The translations under genes were made by a program, and so were the position numbers. This document shows, one piece after another, positions 1-6,917 of a DNA stretch of 29,055 bases (the stretch's first letter is position 1; the number at the start of each line of letters is the position of its first letter). The stretch lies in assembly GCA_015222555.1 (NCBI GenBank), contig JADFVM010000130.1, positions 1-29,055 on the forward strand, in the 5' to 3' direction. The DNA comes from Pseudomonadota bacterium (GTDB lineage: Bacteria; Desulfobacterota; JADFVX01). The notes beneath the pieces were generated by a model, which ran no database searches, was not told the origin of the DNA, and was given only the letters and a program-made list of their open reading frames with translations.

Positions 1-200
1 AATCGAGCATGAGTCGTGCCTACAAATCCCCAGATAATGCGAATGACTAAAATGGCAGTGATAAAATAACCGATTCGTTCATGTATTTCCTGCTTGCCGG
101 CTTGAGCTGTCCAGTATGCCATCACAAAGGCAATCAATAGGCTCCAATGGAAAATCCGTACGATGCCATCCCAGACTTTAATCTTTTGGTTTGTTTTCAT
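1..200 (-). CDS. b-type cytochrome, N-terminal part (cut by window edge)
   Basis: The reading frame opens with ATG at 200 and runs off the left edge after 66 codons, so only the N terminus is visible. It begins MKTNQKIKVWDGIVRIFHWS, followed by a hydrophobic helix (about residues 20-32), a short polar loop with HERIGY, and a second helix (about 44-60). A charged N terminus, then V-x-D-x-x-x-R-x-F-H-W at the first helix, then a histidine at the next helix, is typical of the cytochrome b561/Ni-Fe-hydrogenase b-subunit fold, where such histidines hold heme in the inner membrane. A weak Shine-Dalgarno (AAGGGCC) precedes the start. A sigma-54 type promoter lies 85 bases upstream. Its electron donor and partner cannot be told because the rest lies outside the window. 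The family is fairly sure, the role is not. Confidence 0.75.
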   Translation of the reverse strand, partial: MKTNQKIKVWDGIVRIFHWSLLIAFVMAYWTAQAGKQEIHERIGYFITAILVIRIIWGFVGTTHAR

Positions 201-284
201 ATTCAGGCCCTTACTTTAGGGTGACATCGCGTTCACCGGACAATCAGAACTTTTTCAGATGTCACAACATATTCCAATGTGTAT

Positions 285-300
285 TGCACTGACAGTGCCA
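285..300 (-). promoter_or_regulatory. sigma-54 (-24/-12) promoter for cytochrome b
   Basis: Read leftward, the element is TGGCAC, five bases (TGTCA), then GTGCA. This matches the sigma-54 consensus TGGCAC-N5-TTGCW except for one base. Its -12 GC would start transcription near 275, about 75 bases ahead of the cytochrome start at 200. It is almost identical to the element at 25705-25720. Confidence 0.65.
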
Positions 301-421
301 TTGTTGGCCATGAACTTGTGATGAGTTGATAACATTCTGATAGTAAAGACAAATATTTTTTTGTGTGGAAAATTGATTATGATATAGGTGGGGGGGCAAA
401 AAACAAATAGCATTCAAAAAA

Positions 422-448
422 TTGTATGGTTATACAAAAGTTTGTATA
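422..448. promoter_or_regulatory. overlapping palindromes, possible activator or operator site
   Basis: Two inverted repeats overlap: TTGTA-N6-TACAA (422-437) and TATACAAA-AG-TTTGTATA (431-448, both eight-base arms perfect). They lie about 120-150 bases upstream of the sigma-54 element at 285-300, the usual distance for enhancer-binding-protein sites. The bound protein is unknown. The AT-rich context raises the chance of coincidence. Confidence 0.4.
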
Positions 449-540
449 TTTATATAAAAATTTTATGTGCCTGTATCAGGGTAAAAAAAAGATGGGGAAC
501 GAGTTTGCATTTTTAATGGCGGGGAATATCTTATCGTTCT

Positions 541-717
541 TCTGGAAGATTATGTTTATTTATTGATTTAGGAAATCCGCATTTAAGCCTGGAAGAAAGA
601 TCCTTCAGGGAAAAGATGGATGAGATTTTGCCTTTTCATATTTCTGATTTTTAACTTTGAACACTCGACGACCTTCCACTACTTTTGCAAAGAGTTAAAA
701 ACCATATCGAGGACAGC
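541..717 (+). pseudogene. possible relic of an MNT-type nucleotidyltransferase
   Basis: One plus-strand frame reads LFIDLGNPHLSLEERSFREK and continues MDEILPFHISDF, then a TAA (652-654), one Leu codon, a TGA (658-660), and TLDDLPLLLQRVKNHIEDS. The pattern (hydrophobic-I-D-L, a helix with alternating charge, 'ILPFHISDF', then 'TLDDLPLL...I') resembles the second half of small MNT-fold nucleotidyltransferases. These are often antitoxins paired with HEPN toxins. The catalytic GSxxxG portion upstream is not found, and two stops interrupt the frame. The match is from memory of the family, so this is tentative; it may be chance. Confidence 0.3.
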
Positions 718-1071
718 TTTTTGTTTTGCTTCGTGTTTATTTAACACTGCCAGGCAACTTCCCATGGGAAAGCGTTTGTGCAGGTATTCAGCATCGTGAC
801 CCGAAAGAATGATAATCCGGTTTTTATTGAGCCCCTTACTGATTGCATAGGACAGGATTTTTCCACCGTCCAGGCCGGGCATTTCAAGGTCAATGAGAAG
901 CAGGTCCAGATCAGCAGTTATCTCTGACAGACTGCAAAGAGGGTCGACGCAGGTGGTTACTTTCAGTCCGGGGAAATATCCATGTACATAGGTCTTAATG
1001 AATGTAAGAAAGGCCTGGTTGTCATCAATGATGAGGATCTTCCCTGGTTTTTCTCCTTTGCTCTTGCCCAT
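679..1071 (-). CDS. single-domain response regulator (CheY-like receiver)
   Basis: This 130-residue protein is only a receiver domain, with no output domain. The acidic pocket residues are D16-D17, the phosphoacceptor is D61 in LLLIDLEMPGLDG, the switch Ser is S90 (IIILSGHD), and the conserved Lys is K112 in LNKHE. Such stand-alone receivers act in phosphorelays or on the flagellar motor. The kinase is not in the window. It lies downstream of the cytochrome-porin gene on the same strand, but the strong terminator at 1161-1193 separates them, so it is probably transcribed on its own. The start is ATG at 1071. Codons of the preceding open frame in another phase (963-1166) are a shadow of this gene. 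Function beyond phosphorelay signalling is not known. Confidence 0.88.
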   Translation of the reverse strand: MGKSKGEKPGKILIIDDNQAFLTFIKTYVHGYFPGLKVTTCVDPLCSLSEITADLDLLLIDLEMPGLDGGKILSYAISKGLNKNRIIILSGHDAEYLHKRFPMGSCLAVLNKHEAKQKAVLDMVFNSLQK

Positions 1072-1160
1072 AGTTCAAAGTGTGGTTTGTCGCTCCAGGG
1101 TCGTGATGGTAAAATTAATAAACCGAAGATCAAAAGTATAGCAAGTAAGACCTTGTCAAG

Positions 1161-1193
1161 AAACAAAAAAAAGGGAAGGCCAAAGGCCTTCCC
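1161..1193 (-). terminator. Rho-independent terminator of the cytochrome-porin gene
   Basis: GGGAAGGCC (1173-1181) and GGCCTTCCC (1185-1193) form a perfect nine-base stem with a three-base loop. On the minus strand the stem is followed by an eight-T run and more T-rich sequence (complement of 1161-1172). It lies just downstream of the stop of the gene at 1216-2490. Confidence 0.9.
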
Positions 1194-1215
1194 TGAAGTT
1201 TAAAGGTATAAGTGT

Positions 1216-2490
1216 TTAAAAAGCAGCAAAGAGCATGAGTATAGATCTTGATTCTTTGAAAGCAGCATTGTTTGAATCTCCGCCCAATAGGGTATGGTTG
1301 ATCTGTAGCTGCACGTTCTGCTTAGACATATAGGTCACCCCAAGAAAGGTCGCATGGTCATCATTGTTCGTCGCTTTACCGTTGTCTCCGGCACGAAAGC
1401 CGGCTCCCACTGTTACTTTGCCGGGCTTAACGCCCAATTCCGCCGTAACATTCCATCCTGTTTTATCATTGGGGTCTGAGTTGGTCCAGTCTTCTGTCCC
1501 AACCTTAACATAGGCGGCATAGAGACCGAGAGGCATCCCGCCGACATCACCCTGCATCTGCGCATCTATGGCCCATCTGTCATTTTTAGCTTCATTCTGA
1601 ACCACCGATGAAGATTCTGTTACTGTTCCTCCACCTGCAGGTGAGATGAGCGTAACTTCCTCACCATTCCACTTGGCCGTTCCGCTGTGAACCTGTACGC
1701 CGATGGCAGAATCGAAAGGGCCAATATCTCCCATCAATGCGCCCCTTAAATAATGCCCGAATTGATCGACGCCCGGGTTAGTACTCGGATCAAAGGGTGC
1801 GTACTCGGCTACATTGAGAAAGAATAAATCATTTGAATAGACGGCAGCCATACCAGATGCGGCCCCGGCACCAATGCCGGCCCATTGTTGAGCCGACATG
1901 CTTTTCCGGTCTTCAAAGGAGCGCATGTTTCTGACGGCGCCCGTATTTAATAGTTCGAAACTGAATCCCGGCCCGTGTGCAGGTGTGAAGAAGGGGATAA
2001 GAAGCGCACGGCCTCCAGCAATGTCACTACCGATTGGCATCTTGAAGGAGTCGAATACGGGGCCATCAGGATCACTCAACTGGCTTTCAAGGACAAAGCC
2101 GATGTTCTCAGATATGCGGCCACCCAAAAAGAGCGCTGCCTCGTCGGGGTATTGCCATTCGAAGAGGTCAGATCCTGTCCCTGTACTTGTCCCCTCGGTA
2201 TGTTCTTTTACAATCCTCAATTTGACGATAAGCGAGAGGTTCATGGTACTGGGAATGGAAAGCCCATTATCTCCCTCAATAAGTGGTTGGTCACCCACAT
2301 CTGTATACCCTGATGACTTGAACGCTCGGCCATAGGTATTCAGGGCAGGCATATGCTGAAAATGACAACTGCTGCACTCCTGCCCTGTCTGTCGGGCAAA
2401 TGCGGGCACAGCATAACTATAGGATGAAAAGGAAAGAACAAATCCGGCTGATAATAAAAACAGTAACAAAATTTGAATTGATCTCTTCAT
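1216..2490 (-). CDS. Cyc2-like monoheme c-cytochrome/outer-membrane porin fusion
   Basis: The 424-residue protein has a signal peptide (cleavage likely after A27, SYSYA|VPAFA) and one heme-c site, C39-S-S-C42-H43. A short conserved-looking block follows (PAFARQTG before it, PALNTYGRAFKSSGY after it). The rest, about residues 75-424, alternates short polar and hydrophobic segments and ends in phenylalanine, as outer-membrane beta-barrels do. This order (exported, one N-terminal CxxCH, then a porin of about 350 residues) and the ARQTG...CxxCH...P-x-L...GR-x-FK-x-x-GY pattern fit Cyc2-type fused cytochrome-porins. Some members of that group carry out Fe(II) oxidation at the cell surface. Related cytochrome-porins have no proven role, so iron oxidation is only a hypothesis. 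A strong Shine-Dalgarno (GGAGGT) precedes ATG 2490. A sigma-54 type promoter and a terminator bracket it as a single-gene unit. Confidence 0.72.
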   Translation of the reverse strand: MKRSIQILLLFLLSAGFVLSFSSYSYAVPAFARQTGQECSSCHFQHMPALNTYGRAFKSSGYTDVGDQPLIEGDNGLSIPSTMNLSLIVKLRIVKEHTEGTSTGTGSDLFEWQYPDEAALFLGGRISENIGFVLESQLSDPDGPVFDSFKMPIGSDIAGGRALLIPFFTPAHGPGFSFELLNTGAVRNMRSFEDRKSMSAQQWAGIGAGAASGMAAVYSNDLFFLNVAEYAPFDPSTNPGVDQFGHYLRGALMGDIGPFDSAIGVQVHSGTAKWNGEEVTLISPAGGGTVTESSSVVQNEAKNDRWAIDAQMQGDVGGMPLGLYAAYVKVGTEDWTNSDPNDKTGWNVTAELGVKPGKVTVGAGFRAGDNGKATNNDDHATFLGVTYMSKQNVQLQINHTLLGGDSNNAAFKESRSILMLFAAF

Positions 2491-2601
2491 TATAGCTACC
2501 TCCGTTTGTCTTATTTTTCATTAATCGGGATTATTGCATGTTTTCTGATGAGCCACCCCCTTTAGATTTATCATATTACTTCCATCTATATCCTTAATTG
2601 A

Positions 2602-2617
2602 TGCAACAATCTTGCCA
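2602..2617 (-). promoter_or_regulatory. sigma-54 (-24/-12) promoter for the cytochrome-porin
   Basis: Read leftward the element is TGGCAA-GATTG-TTGCA. It matches TGGCAC-N5-TTGCW at every position but one (the C of CAC is A), with exact GG-to-GC spacing. Transcription would begin near 2592, leaving a leader of about 100 bases before ATG 2490. Confidence 0.65.
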
Positions 2618-2681
2618 AAATAGAGTTTTTTGTGTTGTAAGCCCTTGAAATGACTAAAAAAACTGGTTTTTGCAATAATCC

Positions 2682-2782
2682 GTGTAAATTTAGGTAATAA
2701 ATCGACAGTTGGGCACTTTTGTTAGGAAGGTAAGGATGGCTCTGTATGGCTAAAAGGGGTAAGTATGTTGCAAAATTTACAC
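2682..2782. repeat. widely spaced inverted repeat, possible activator sites
   Basis: GTGTAAATTT (2682-2691) and AAATTTACAC (2773-2782) are perfect ten-base inverted arms 81 bases apart. They sit roughly 65-165 bases upstream of the -24 box at 2617, the range where sigma-54 activators bind. The assignment as protein-binding sites is inference. Confidence 0.35.
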
Positions 2783-2877
2783 AGCATTTGAATGGTAAAT
2801 CATAATATTGACGGTTCTTGGCAAATTTTGACGTATTAATGTAGATGAGTTCCATATGTTTGAATTAGTTTTTAAGG

Positions 2878-5046
2878 CTACGATGAAACTTTAAATGTGG
2901 AAACAGCTTTTTCCAGCGCTTCGACCTGATTCCCCAATACTTCAGCAAATTTTTTCATATCTTTAACGGTGGACATATTACCGGCGGTGATTGATTTGGT
3001 TTCCTCCATGGCTTTTAACAGTTGAGTGCTTCCTTTTGCCTGCTCCTGCGTTGCCTTGTCGATAATTCTCGTTACTCCTGTTATCTCCTCGATGGTAAGT
3101 TGCACTTTCTCACCTTCCTGGCTTTGCTTCTTTGTCGTGTCCTTTACCTGTCTGGCAGCATCTTTCATTTCTTCGGTGGCTTTGGTAATGTATTCGTTGC
3201 CCATGTTCTGCTTTTCAATCGCCTTGTAGACTTGAGTCAACATTTGGGTCGTTTTTTCCATCGATTCATTTGCTTGCTTGCTACCTCTCAGCTGCTCGGT
3301 AGAGGCACGACTAATGTGTTCAAGCATATCCATTGTTGACTTTGCACTTAAAAGCATTTTGTCCAGAGCTTCTCCTGCAAGACGAGAGAGCTTCACTCCC
3401 TCCTCGACGTTAGAGGCGCCAGACTCCATGGATTCCACAGCCTTGGCAACTTCGATTTGCACAGGTTTTATAAGCCCTCCTATTTCTGTTGTGTAGCCCT
3501 TGGTTTTCTTTGAAAGCTGTTTTATATGACTTGCTACAATTGCAAATCCCTTTCCATGCTCACCCGATTGGGCGGCAATGATGGAGGCATTGAGGGACAA
3601 AAGGTTGATCTCTTCAGCAATCTCAACAATGAGGTTTATAATATCTCCAATAGCTAATGACTTTTCTCCCAGTATCTTTATTGCCATTGCCGTATTTTGA
3701 ACTGTCTCCTGTATTTTCTCCATAGATTGAATTGTCATTTTTACTGTCTCTCCGCCAGCTTCAGCGTCACTGGCATTAGCCTCTGAAAGTTCTGCAGAAA
3801 TTTTAATACTGTTTTCAACCTCTCTGATCGTTGCATCTATTTGTGACACTGAGGATGCTGTTTCTGTGGCATATAAGGATAGCTGTGAAGCGTGGCCTGT
3901 GATTTCTGATATTGATGACGCCATTTCAGTGATTGATGATGATGACTGGTCAACTGTTGAGGATAGCCCTTCTGAAATGTCAGCGATATCCTCGATGGAG
4001 GCGACTATTTCAATGATAGATGAACTTGCATCAGATGCTTGTTTTGTTAAGTCCGATGTCCCTCTTGCGATTTCCCCAATGGCGGAATTCATCTCCTCAA
4101 TGGATGAAGAGGCGCTTTCTATGGACTCTGCGCCGGAATTCAATTCAGTAGCGGCAACGGCGGTCTGGTCAGAGATCGTCGATATCTTCGTTGAAGCTTC
4201 CTGGATGTTCTTTACCATTCCCCCCAGTCTCTCGATCATGTCATTAAATGATTGAGCCATCTCTCCCATTTCATCAGAGGAAAGGACTTCGGCCTTCTGG
4301 GTGAGGTCGCCGGCCGCTATTTTCTTGGCCAAAGCTACAACAGCATGAATAGGCTTTGAAATGACTCTAGCCAGAACGAGAGAGATTAGCACCCCAATAA
4401 CAATGGCTAAAAAAGAGATAAATATGGTAATAGTGATTGCTTTGCTGGCAGCGGCATTAACGGTTGAGATAACGGCATTTGATTCTTGCTGATTCTCTTC
4501 CATATAATTTTTTTCAAATTCTACAAATTCTTCAATTGCCTTAATAAACTCTGATTCAACCTTGTTAAAATTATTAACTTCTTCTCTGGTCTCCGGGCCA
4601 TATTCCCCTTCTCCATCGCGGATGGTAATAATGTTGATTGCTTCAGCCTGAAACTTTTTTTCCAGTGCTTCAAGCTTTTCTATCCTTTTTAACTCGTCAG
4701 GTGTGGTGGCGCTTTCTTTAACAAGTTTATTGATCCTTTTAAATTCTTTGCCCGCCTTTCCAAACTTTTCAAAGAGGGAAGATTGTTCATCGGGGTCATC
4801 AGACATGATATACGTTGTAATCGACTGGCCCTCTCTCAGTGCGGGATATCCCCATTGAACAGCATAATAGAGTGTGTCTGAACGTTGGCCATATTTCTCT
4901 ATCAGCTTGCCAGTTATGTCGACCTGAGATGCGAGACTGATGAGCCTTGTGATGGTGAAGGTCATTGATCCAATGGTGACTAAAAGTATTAGGCCAAAAG
5001 CAGAAACAAGCTTCCACTGCAGTTTCATTTGATTGAAAAAATTCAA
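2878..5046 (-). CDS. methyl-accepting chemotaxis protein
   Basis: This is a 722-residue transmembrane chemoreceptor. TM1 is about residues 12-33. A mainly helical periplasmic sensor of about 170 residues follows, then TM2 (about 203-225), a HAMP linker starting ARVISKPIHAVVALAKKIAAG, and a long signalling coiled coil. The hairpin tip (about 475-500) reads EINLLSLNASIIAAQSGEHG, so the usual 'NAAIEAARAGE' is replaced by a form seen in some deltaproteobacterial receptors as I recall. This may indicate a separate Che system. There is no C-terminal receptor-tethering pentapeptide. It follows the PstS-like gene by 11 bases, in a likely operon with a porin, so it may sense the ligand bound by that protein or admitted by the porin. 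No che genes lie in the window. Confidence 0.93.
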   Translation of the reverse strand: MNFFNQMKLQWKLVSAFGLILLVTIGSMTFTITRLISLASQVDITGKLIEKYGQRSDTLYYAVQWGYPALREGQSITTYIMSDDPDEQSSLFEKFGKAGKEFKRINKLVKESATTPDELKRIEKLEALEKKFQAEAINIITIRDGEGEYGPETREEVNNFNKVESEFIKAIEEFVEFEKNYMEENQQESNAVISTVNAAASKAITITIFISFLAIVIGVLISLVLARVISKPIHAVVALAKKIAAGDLTQKAEVLSSDEMGEMAQSFNDMIERLGGMVKNIQEASTKISTISDQTAVAATELNSGAESIESASSSIEEMNSAIGEIARGTSDLTKQASDASSSIIEIVASIEDIADISEGLSSTVDQSSSSITEMASSISEITGHASQLSLYATETASSVSQIDATIREVENSIKISAELSEANASDAEAGGETVKMTIQSMEKIQETVQNTAMAIKILGEKSLAIGDIINLIVEIAEEINLLSLNASIIAAQSGEHGKGFAIVASHIKQLSKKTKGYTTEIGGLIKPVQIEVAKAVESMESGASNVEEGVKLSRLAGEALDKMLLSAKSTMDMLEHISRASTEQLRGSKQANESMEKTTQMLTQVYKAIEKQNMGNEYITKATEEMKDAARQVKDTTKKQSQEGEKVQLTIEEITGVTRIIDKATQEQAKGSTQLLKAMEETKSITAGNMSTVKDMKKFAEVLGNQVEALEKAVSTFKVSS

Positions 5047-5057
5047 AGTTCAATCTC

Positions 5058-5504
5058 CTATTTTATGACGGCCACTACCCTGACTTTATCTCTACTGAGT
5101 TTACTTTTGCGAACATAGCCAATAGCCGCCACAGATTTACTAACTTTGTGCTGGATGAGAACTTCTGACTTCAGTGTAAAGGGTGGATTCTTCGCTGTGT
5201 TGGTGATTTTCTTGTTTGCCCACTCTCTGGCAACTTCTTTGGCCTCCTTCCCAAGTAGAACCACTGAAAAGACCTTGCGAACCTCATGTTTGACAGGCAG
5301 GTCATACATTACTACTCGACTGCCGTCGGACCAGGTGAGCACGTTGTTCTTATAAAAATCCTTGACCTCCTCAAGAGATAAGGTTTCTACAGGGTTATCT
5401 TTATTCACAACTACTGCAATCTCTTCAGCAATGGCCGATTTTGATGAACTGGACAAAAGAAAAAAAACAGATGTTGCCAGAAATATCAATATTTTGATTT
5501 TCAT
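5058..5504 (-). CDS. small PstS-like periplasmic binding protein
   Basis: The 148-residue protein has a signal peptide (hydrophobic 4-20, cleavage near SAIA|EE). Its mature part resembles one lobe of phosphate-type substrate-binding proteins: IAVVVNKDNPVETLSLEEVK, then DFYKNNVLTWSDGSRVVMYD, and near the end AAIGYVRKSK. Full PstS proteins have about 300 residues and two lobes, so this is the short class commonly annotated as 'phosphate ABC transporter substrate-binding protein'. No ABC permease or ATPase genes adjoin it. It lies between a porin and a chemoreceptor (gaps 40 and 11 bases). A role as a periplasmic sensor adaptor is therefore more likely than one in transport. Phosphate as ligand is not established. 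Confidence 0.8.
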   Translation of the reverse strand: MKIKILIFLATSVFFLLSSSSKSAIAEEIAVVVNKDNPVETLSLEEVKDFYKNNVLTWSDGSRVVMYDLPVKHEVRKVFSVVLLGKEAKEVAREWANKKITNTAKNPPFTLKSEVLIQHKVSKSVAAIGYVRKSKLSRDKVRVVAVIK

Positions 5505-5544
5505 GAGGCTACCTCCAAAGTATGATGTCAGGTTAAAAGATTAT

Positions 5545-6702
5545 TCAGTCCCCTAAGTAAACTGCAATAGAGAAAACCGTTTTATCATAGTCTTCCTTGG
5601 CTGAATCTTCGTAGTCATTGACATGATGCTCAACTTTGCCGACGACTGAGGGTGTAAAATGGTAATTCAACGCAACAGAATTTATAGTTTTATCACCCTT
5701 GGCGACGGTATCATCGGCATCATACCAGTCATACCTGTAAATAAGGTCTAGATCCGCTATTCCATAAGAAAGCTGCCCATAATAACCTTTTCTGTCATAA
5801 TCGGTGCCCGTCGCAACATCATAGGAGCCTGCTGCATATTCCGCCTGGAATTTCAATCTTTTCCACTGTAGGCTGAGGTCCAGGCCAGATGCATTTACCT
5901 CTGCGTCAAAATTGTCTTTTTCTCTGTAGCCTGAAATGCCCAGCTCAGTTGTTGAAAGGAGAGGGAATTTGAATTTCAGCCGGCCGCCGACGGCTTTATT
6001 GTCGTTATCGTCGCCGCTTCCGGAGTCGCTTATACCATTGACCAAGTCGTCCGAGCCGTTAGATATAAAGGCAATATAGTCCGTAACGATTTTACCCAGG
6101 TTAACTGTGCCAAAAAACTGGAGGCCATCACTTATCTGTGGAAAAATTTTACGGATGTGCTGAGGGCGTTCCTGAGTTGATACAAAAGGTGGATAATGCT
6201 CGACATTCCAAATTCCGACCGGCGTCAGGTATCGGCCTGCTCTGATGTTAATGTAGTGATTATAATTATAGTCTATGGTAAAAACTTCAACGAATATTTT
6301 TCCTTGCGCTACCCCGGACTCAAATTTAGGCGCATATTCATATTCTAATTCAGAAAAAAGTTTCCATTTGTCCGATATCTTCTTTTTAAAGAAGAGCGAC
6401 AGGTGATGAATTTTGAAGCCATCAGATTTACCGCCCCTGTCATCGATTATGTACTCGGAGTCCGCATAGCCGCTTAATGTGAACAGGCGGGAGAGCCTGT
6501 CTTCCACATCTTCGTTAGTCGCTTCAACGACTTCCAGGCGCGATTTTAGTTCCTCTATCTCCTTTTCCTTAGTCGCTTCAACGACTTCCAGGCGCGATTT
6601 TAGTTCCTCTATCTCCTTCCTTGAGTCAGTCGCCTCTTCCGCCCACAGTAATGACGGAGAGAGCAGTGCAATAATAAGAAATATGCGCAACATTATTTTC
6701 AT
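5545..6702 (-). CDS. outer-membrane porin with N-terminal coiled coil
   Basis: The start is the third of three consecutive ATG codons, at 6702. AGGAG at 6711-6715 lies eight bases ahead of it, whereas upstream starts would overlap or precede that site. The 385-residue product has a signal peptide (MKIMLRIFLIIALLSPSLLWA), then a charged coiled coil with an exactly repeated 18-residue unit (EIEELKSRLEVVEAT plus three residues). A barrel of about 300 residues follows, with alternating strands such as FKIHHLSLFFKKKISDKWKL and a region 'RAGRYLTPVGIWNVEHYPP' found in many general or phosphate-selective porins. The coiled coil may act as an SLH-like periplasmic stalk or trimerisation segment. It is first in the operon with the PstS-like protein and chemoreceptor. 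The substrate is unknown. Confidence 0.82.
   Translation of the reverse strand: MKIMLRIFLIIALLSPSLLWAEEATDSRKEIEELKSRLEVVEATKEKEIEELKSRLEVVEATNEDVEDRLSRLFTLSGYADSEYIIDDRGGKSDGFKIHHLSLFFKKKISDKWKLFSELEYEYAPKFESGVAQGKIFVEVFTIDYNYNHYINIRAGRYLTPVGIWNVEHYPPFVSTQERPQHIRKIFPQISDGLQFFGTVNLGKIVTDYIAFISNGSDDLVNGISDSGSGDDNDNKAVGGRLKFKFPLLSTTELGISGYREKDNFDAEVNASGLDLSLQWKRLKFQAEYAAGSYDVATGTDYDRKGYYGQLSYGIADLDLIYRYDWYDADDTVAKGDKTINSVALNYHFTPSVVGKVEHHVNDYEDSAKEDYDKTVFSIAVYLGD
6515..6618 (-). repeat. exact tandem repeat within the porin gene
   Basis: A 50-base block at 6515-6564 recurs identically at 6569-6618, a period of 54 bases (18 codons). It encodes the duplicated coiled-coil segment of the porin. The lack of any synonymous difference implies recent duplication or ongoing copy-number change. 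Confidence 0.95.
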
Positions 6703-6814
6703 CATCATTCCTCCTAATTCTTTGTTTATTAAGCACAAGTTTTCGGAGCCTATCACAGAAAGGATACGATTTATAGTGAAAAGTGGCACAATTAGATGTT
6801 GAGGATTTCACTAG

Positions 6815-6843
6815 TTGACAAATATTCCTCTGGCAACTAATAT
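6815..6843 (+). promoter_or_regulatory. sigma-70 promoter of fba
   Basis: TTGACA (6815-6820), a 17-base spacer and TAATAT (6838-6843) match the consensus closely. Transcription would start near 6850, giving a leader of about 68 bases to the aldolase start. Confidence 0.85.
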
Positions 6844-6917
6844 TTACTTTGAGAATGAAAAAATAATCTGATGCTAGTGCTTAAAGTAAATCCTAAGAAC
6901 GGTGAATGGAGGAAAAA

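Larger units (their letters stand above)
201..678. other. AT-rich intergenic region upstream of the cytochrome b gene
   Basis: No intact gene is seen in these 478 bases. They hold a sigma-54 promoter for the leftward cytochrome gene (285-300), a cluster of TTGTA/TACAA palindromes (422-448), an eight-base G run (391-398), and on the plus strand the decayed remains of a possible nucleotidyltransferase gene (541-717). The short open frames here have no ribosome site or recognisable sequence. Confidence 0.6.
2491..2877. other. intergenic region upstream of the cytochrome-porin gene
   Basis: These 387 bases separate the chemoreceptor stop from the cytochrome-porin start. They contain a sigma-54 promoter (2602-2617) and widely spaced inverted arms (2682-2691 and 2773-2782). 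No terminator hairpin for the chemoreceptor operon is evident. An 89-codon frame (2586-2855, minus) has no ribosome site or family resemblance, and it covers the promoter; I do not regard it as a gene. Confidence 0.55.

Noticed and set aside
1898..2335. 145-codon plus-strand frame inside the cytochrome-porin gene
   Set aside because: It is antisense to a well-supported coding sequence, with no ribosome site and no recognisable domain.
2586..2855. 89-codon minus-strand frame upstream of the cytochrome-porin
   Set aside because: No ribosome site or family resemblance, unusual composition, and it contains the sigma-54 promoter and the spaced inverted repeat.
3866..4255. 129-codon plus-strand frame rich in Ser, Asp, Glu and Met
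   Set aside because: It is the antisense of the Ser/Ala-rich chemoreceptor coiled coil; the composition explains the long open frame.
6784..6800. TGGCAC on the plus strand ahead of fba as a sigma-54 element
   Set aside because: The -12 half (TTGC) is absent at the required spacing, and a consensus sigma-70 promoter follows at 6815-6843.
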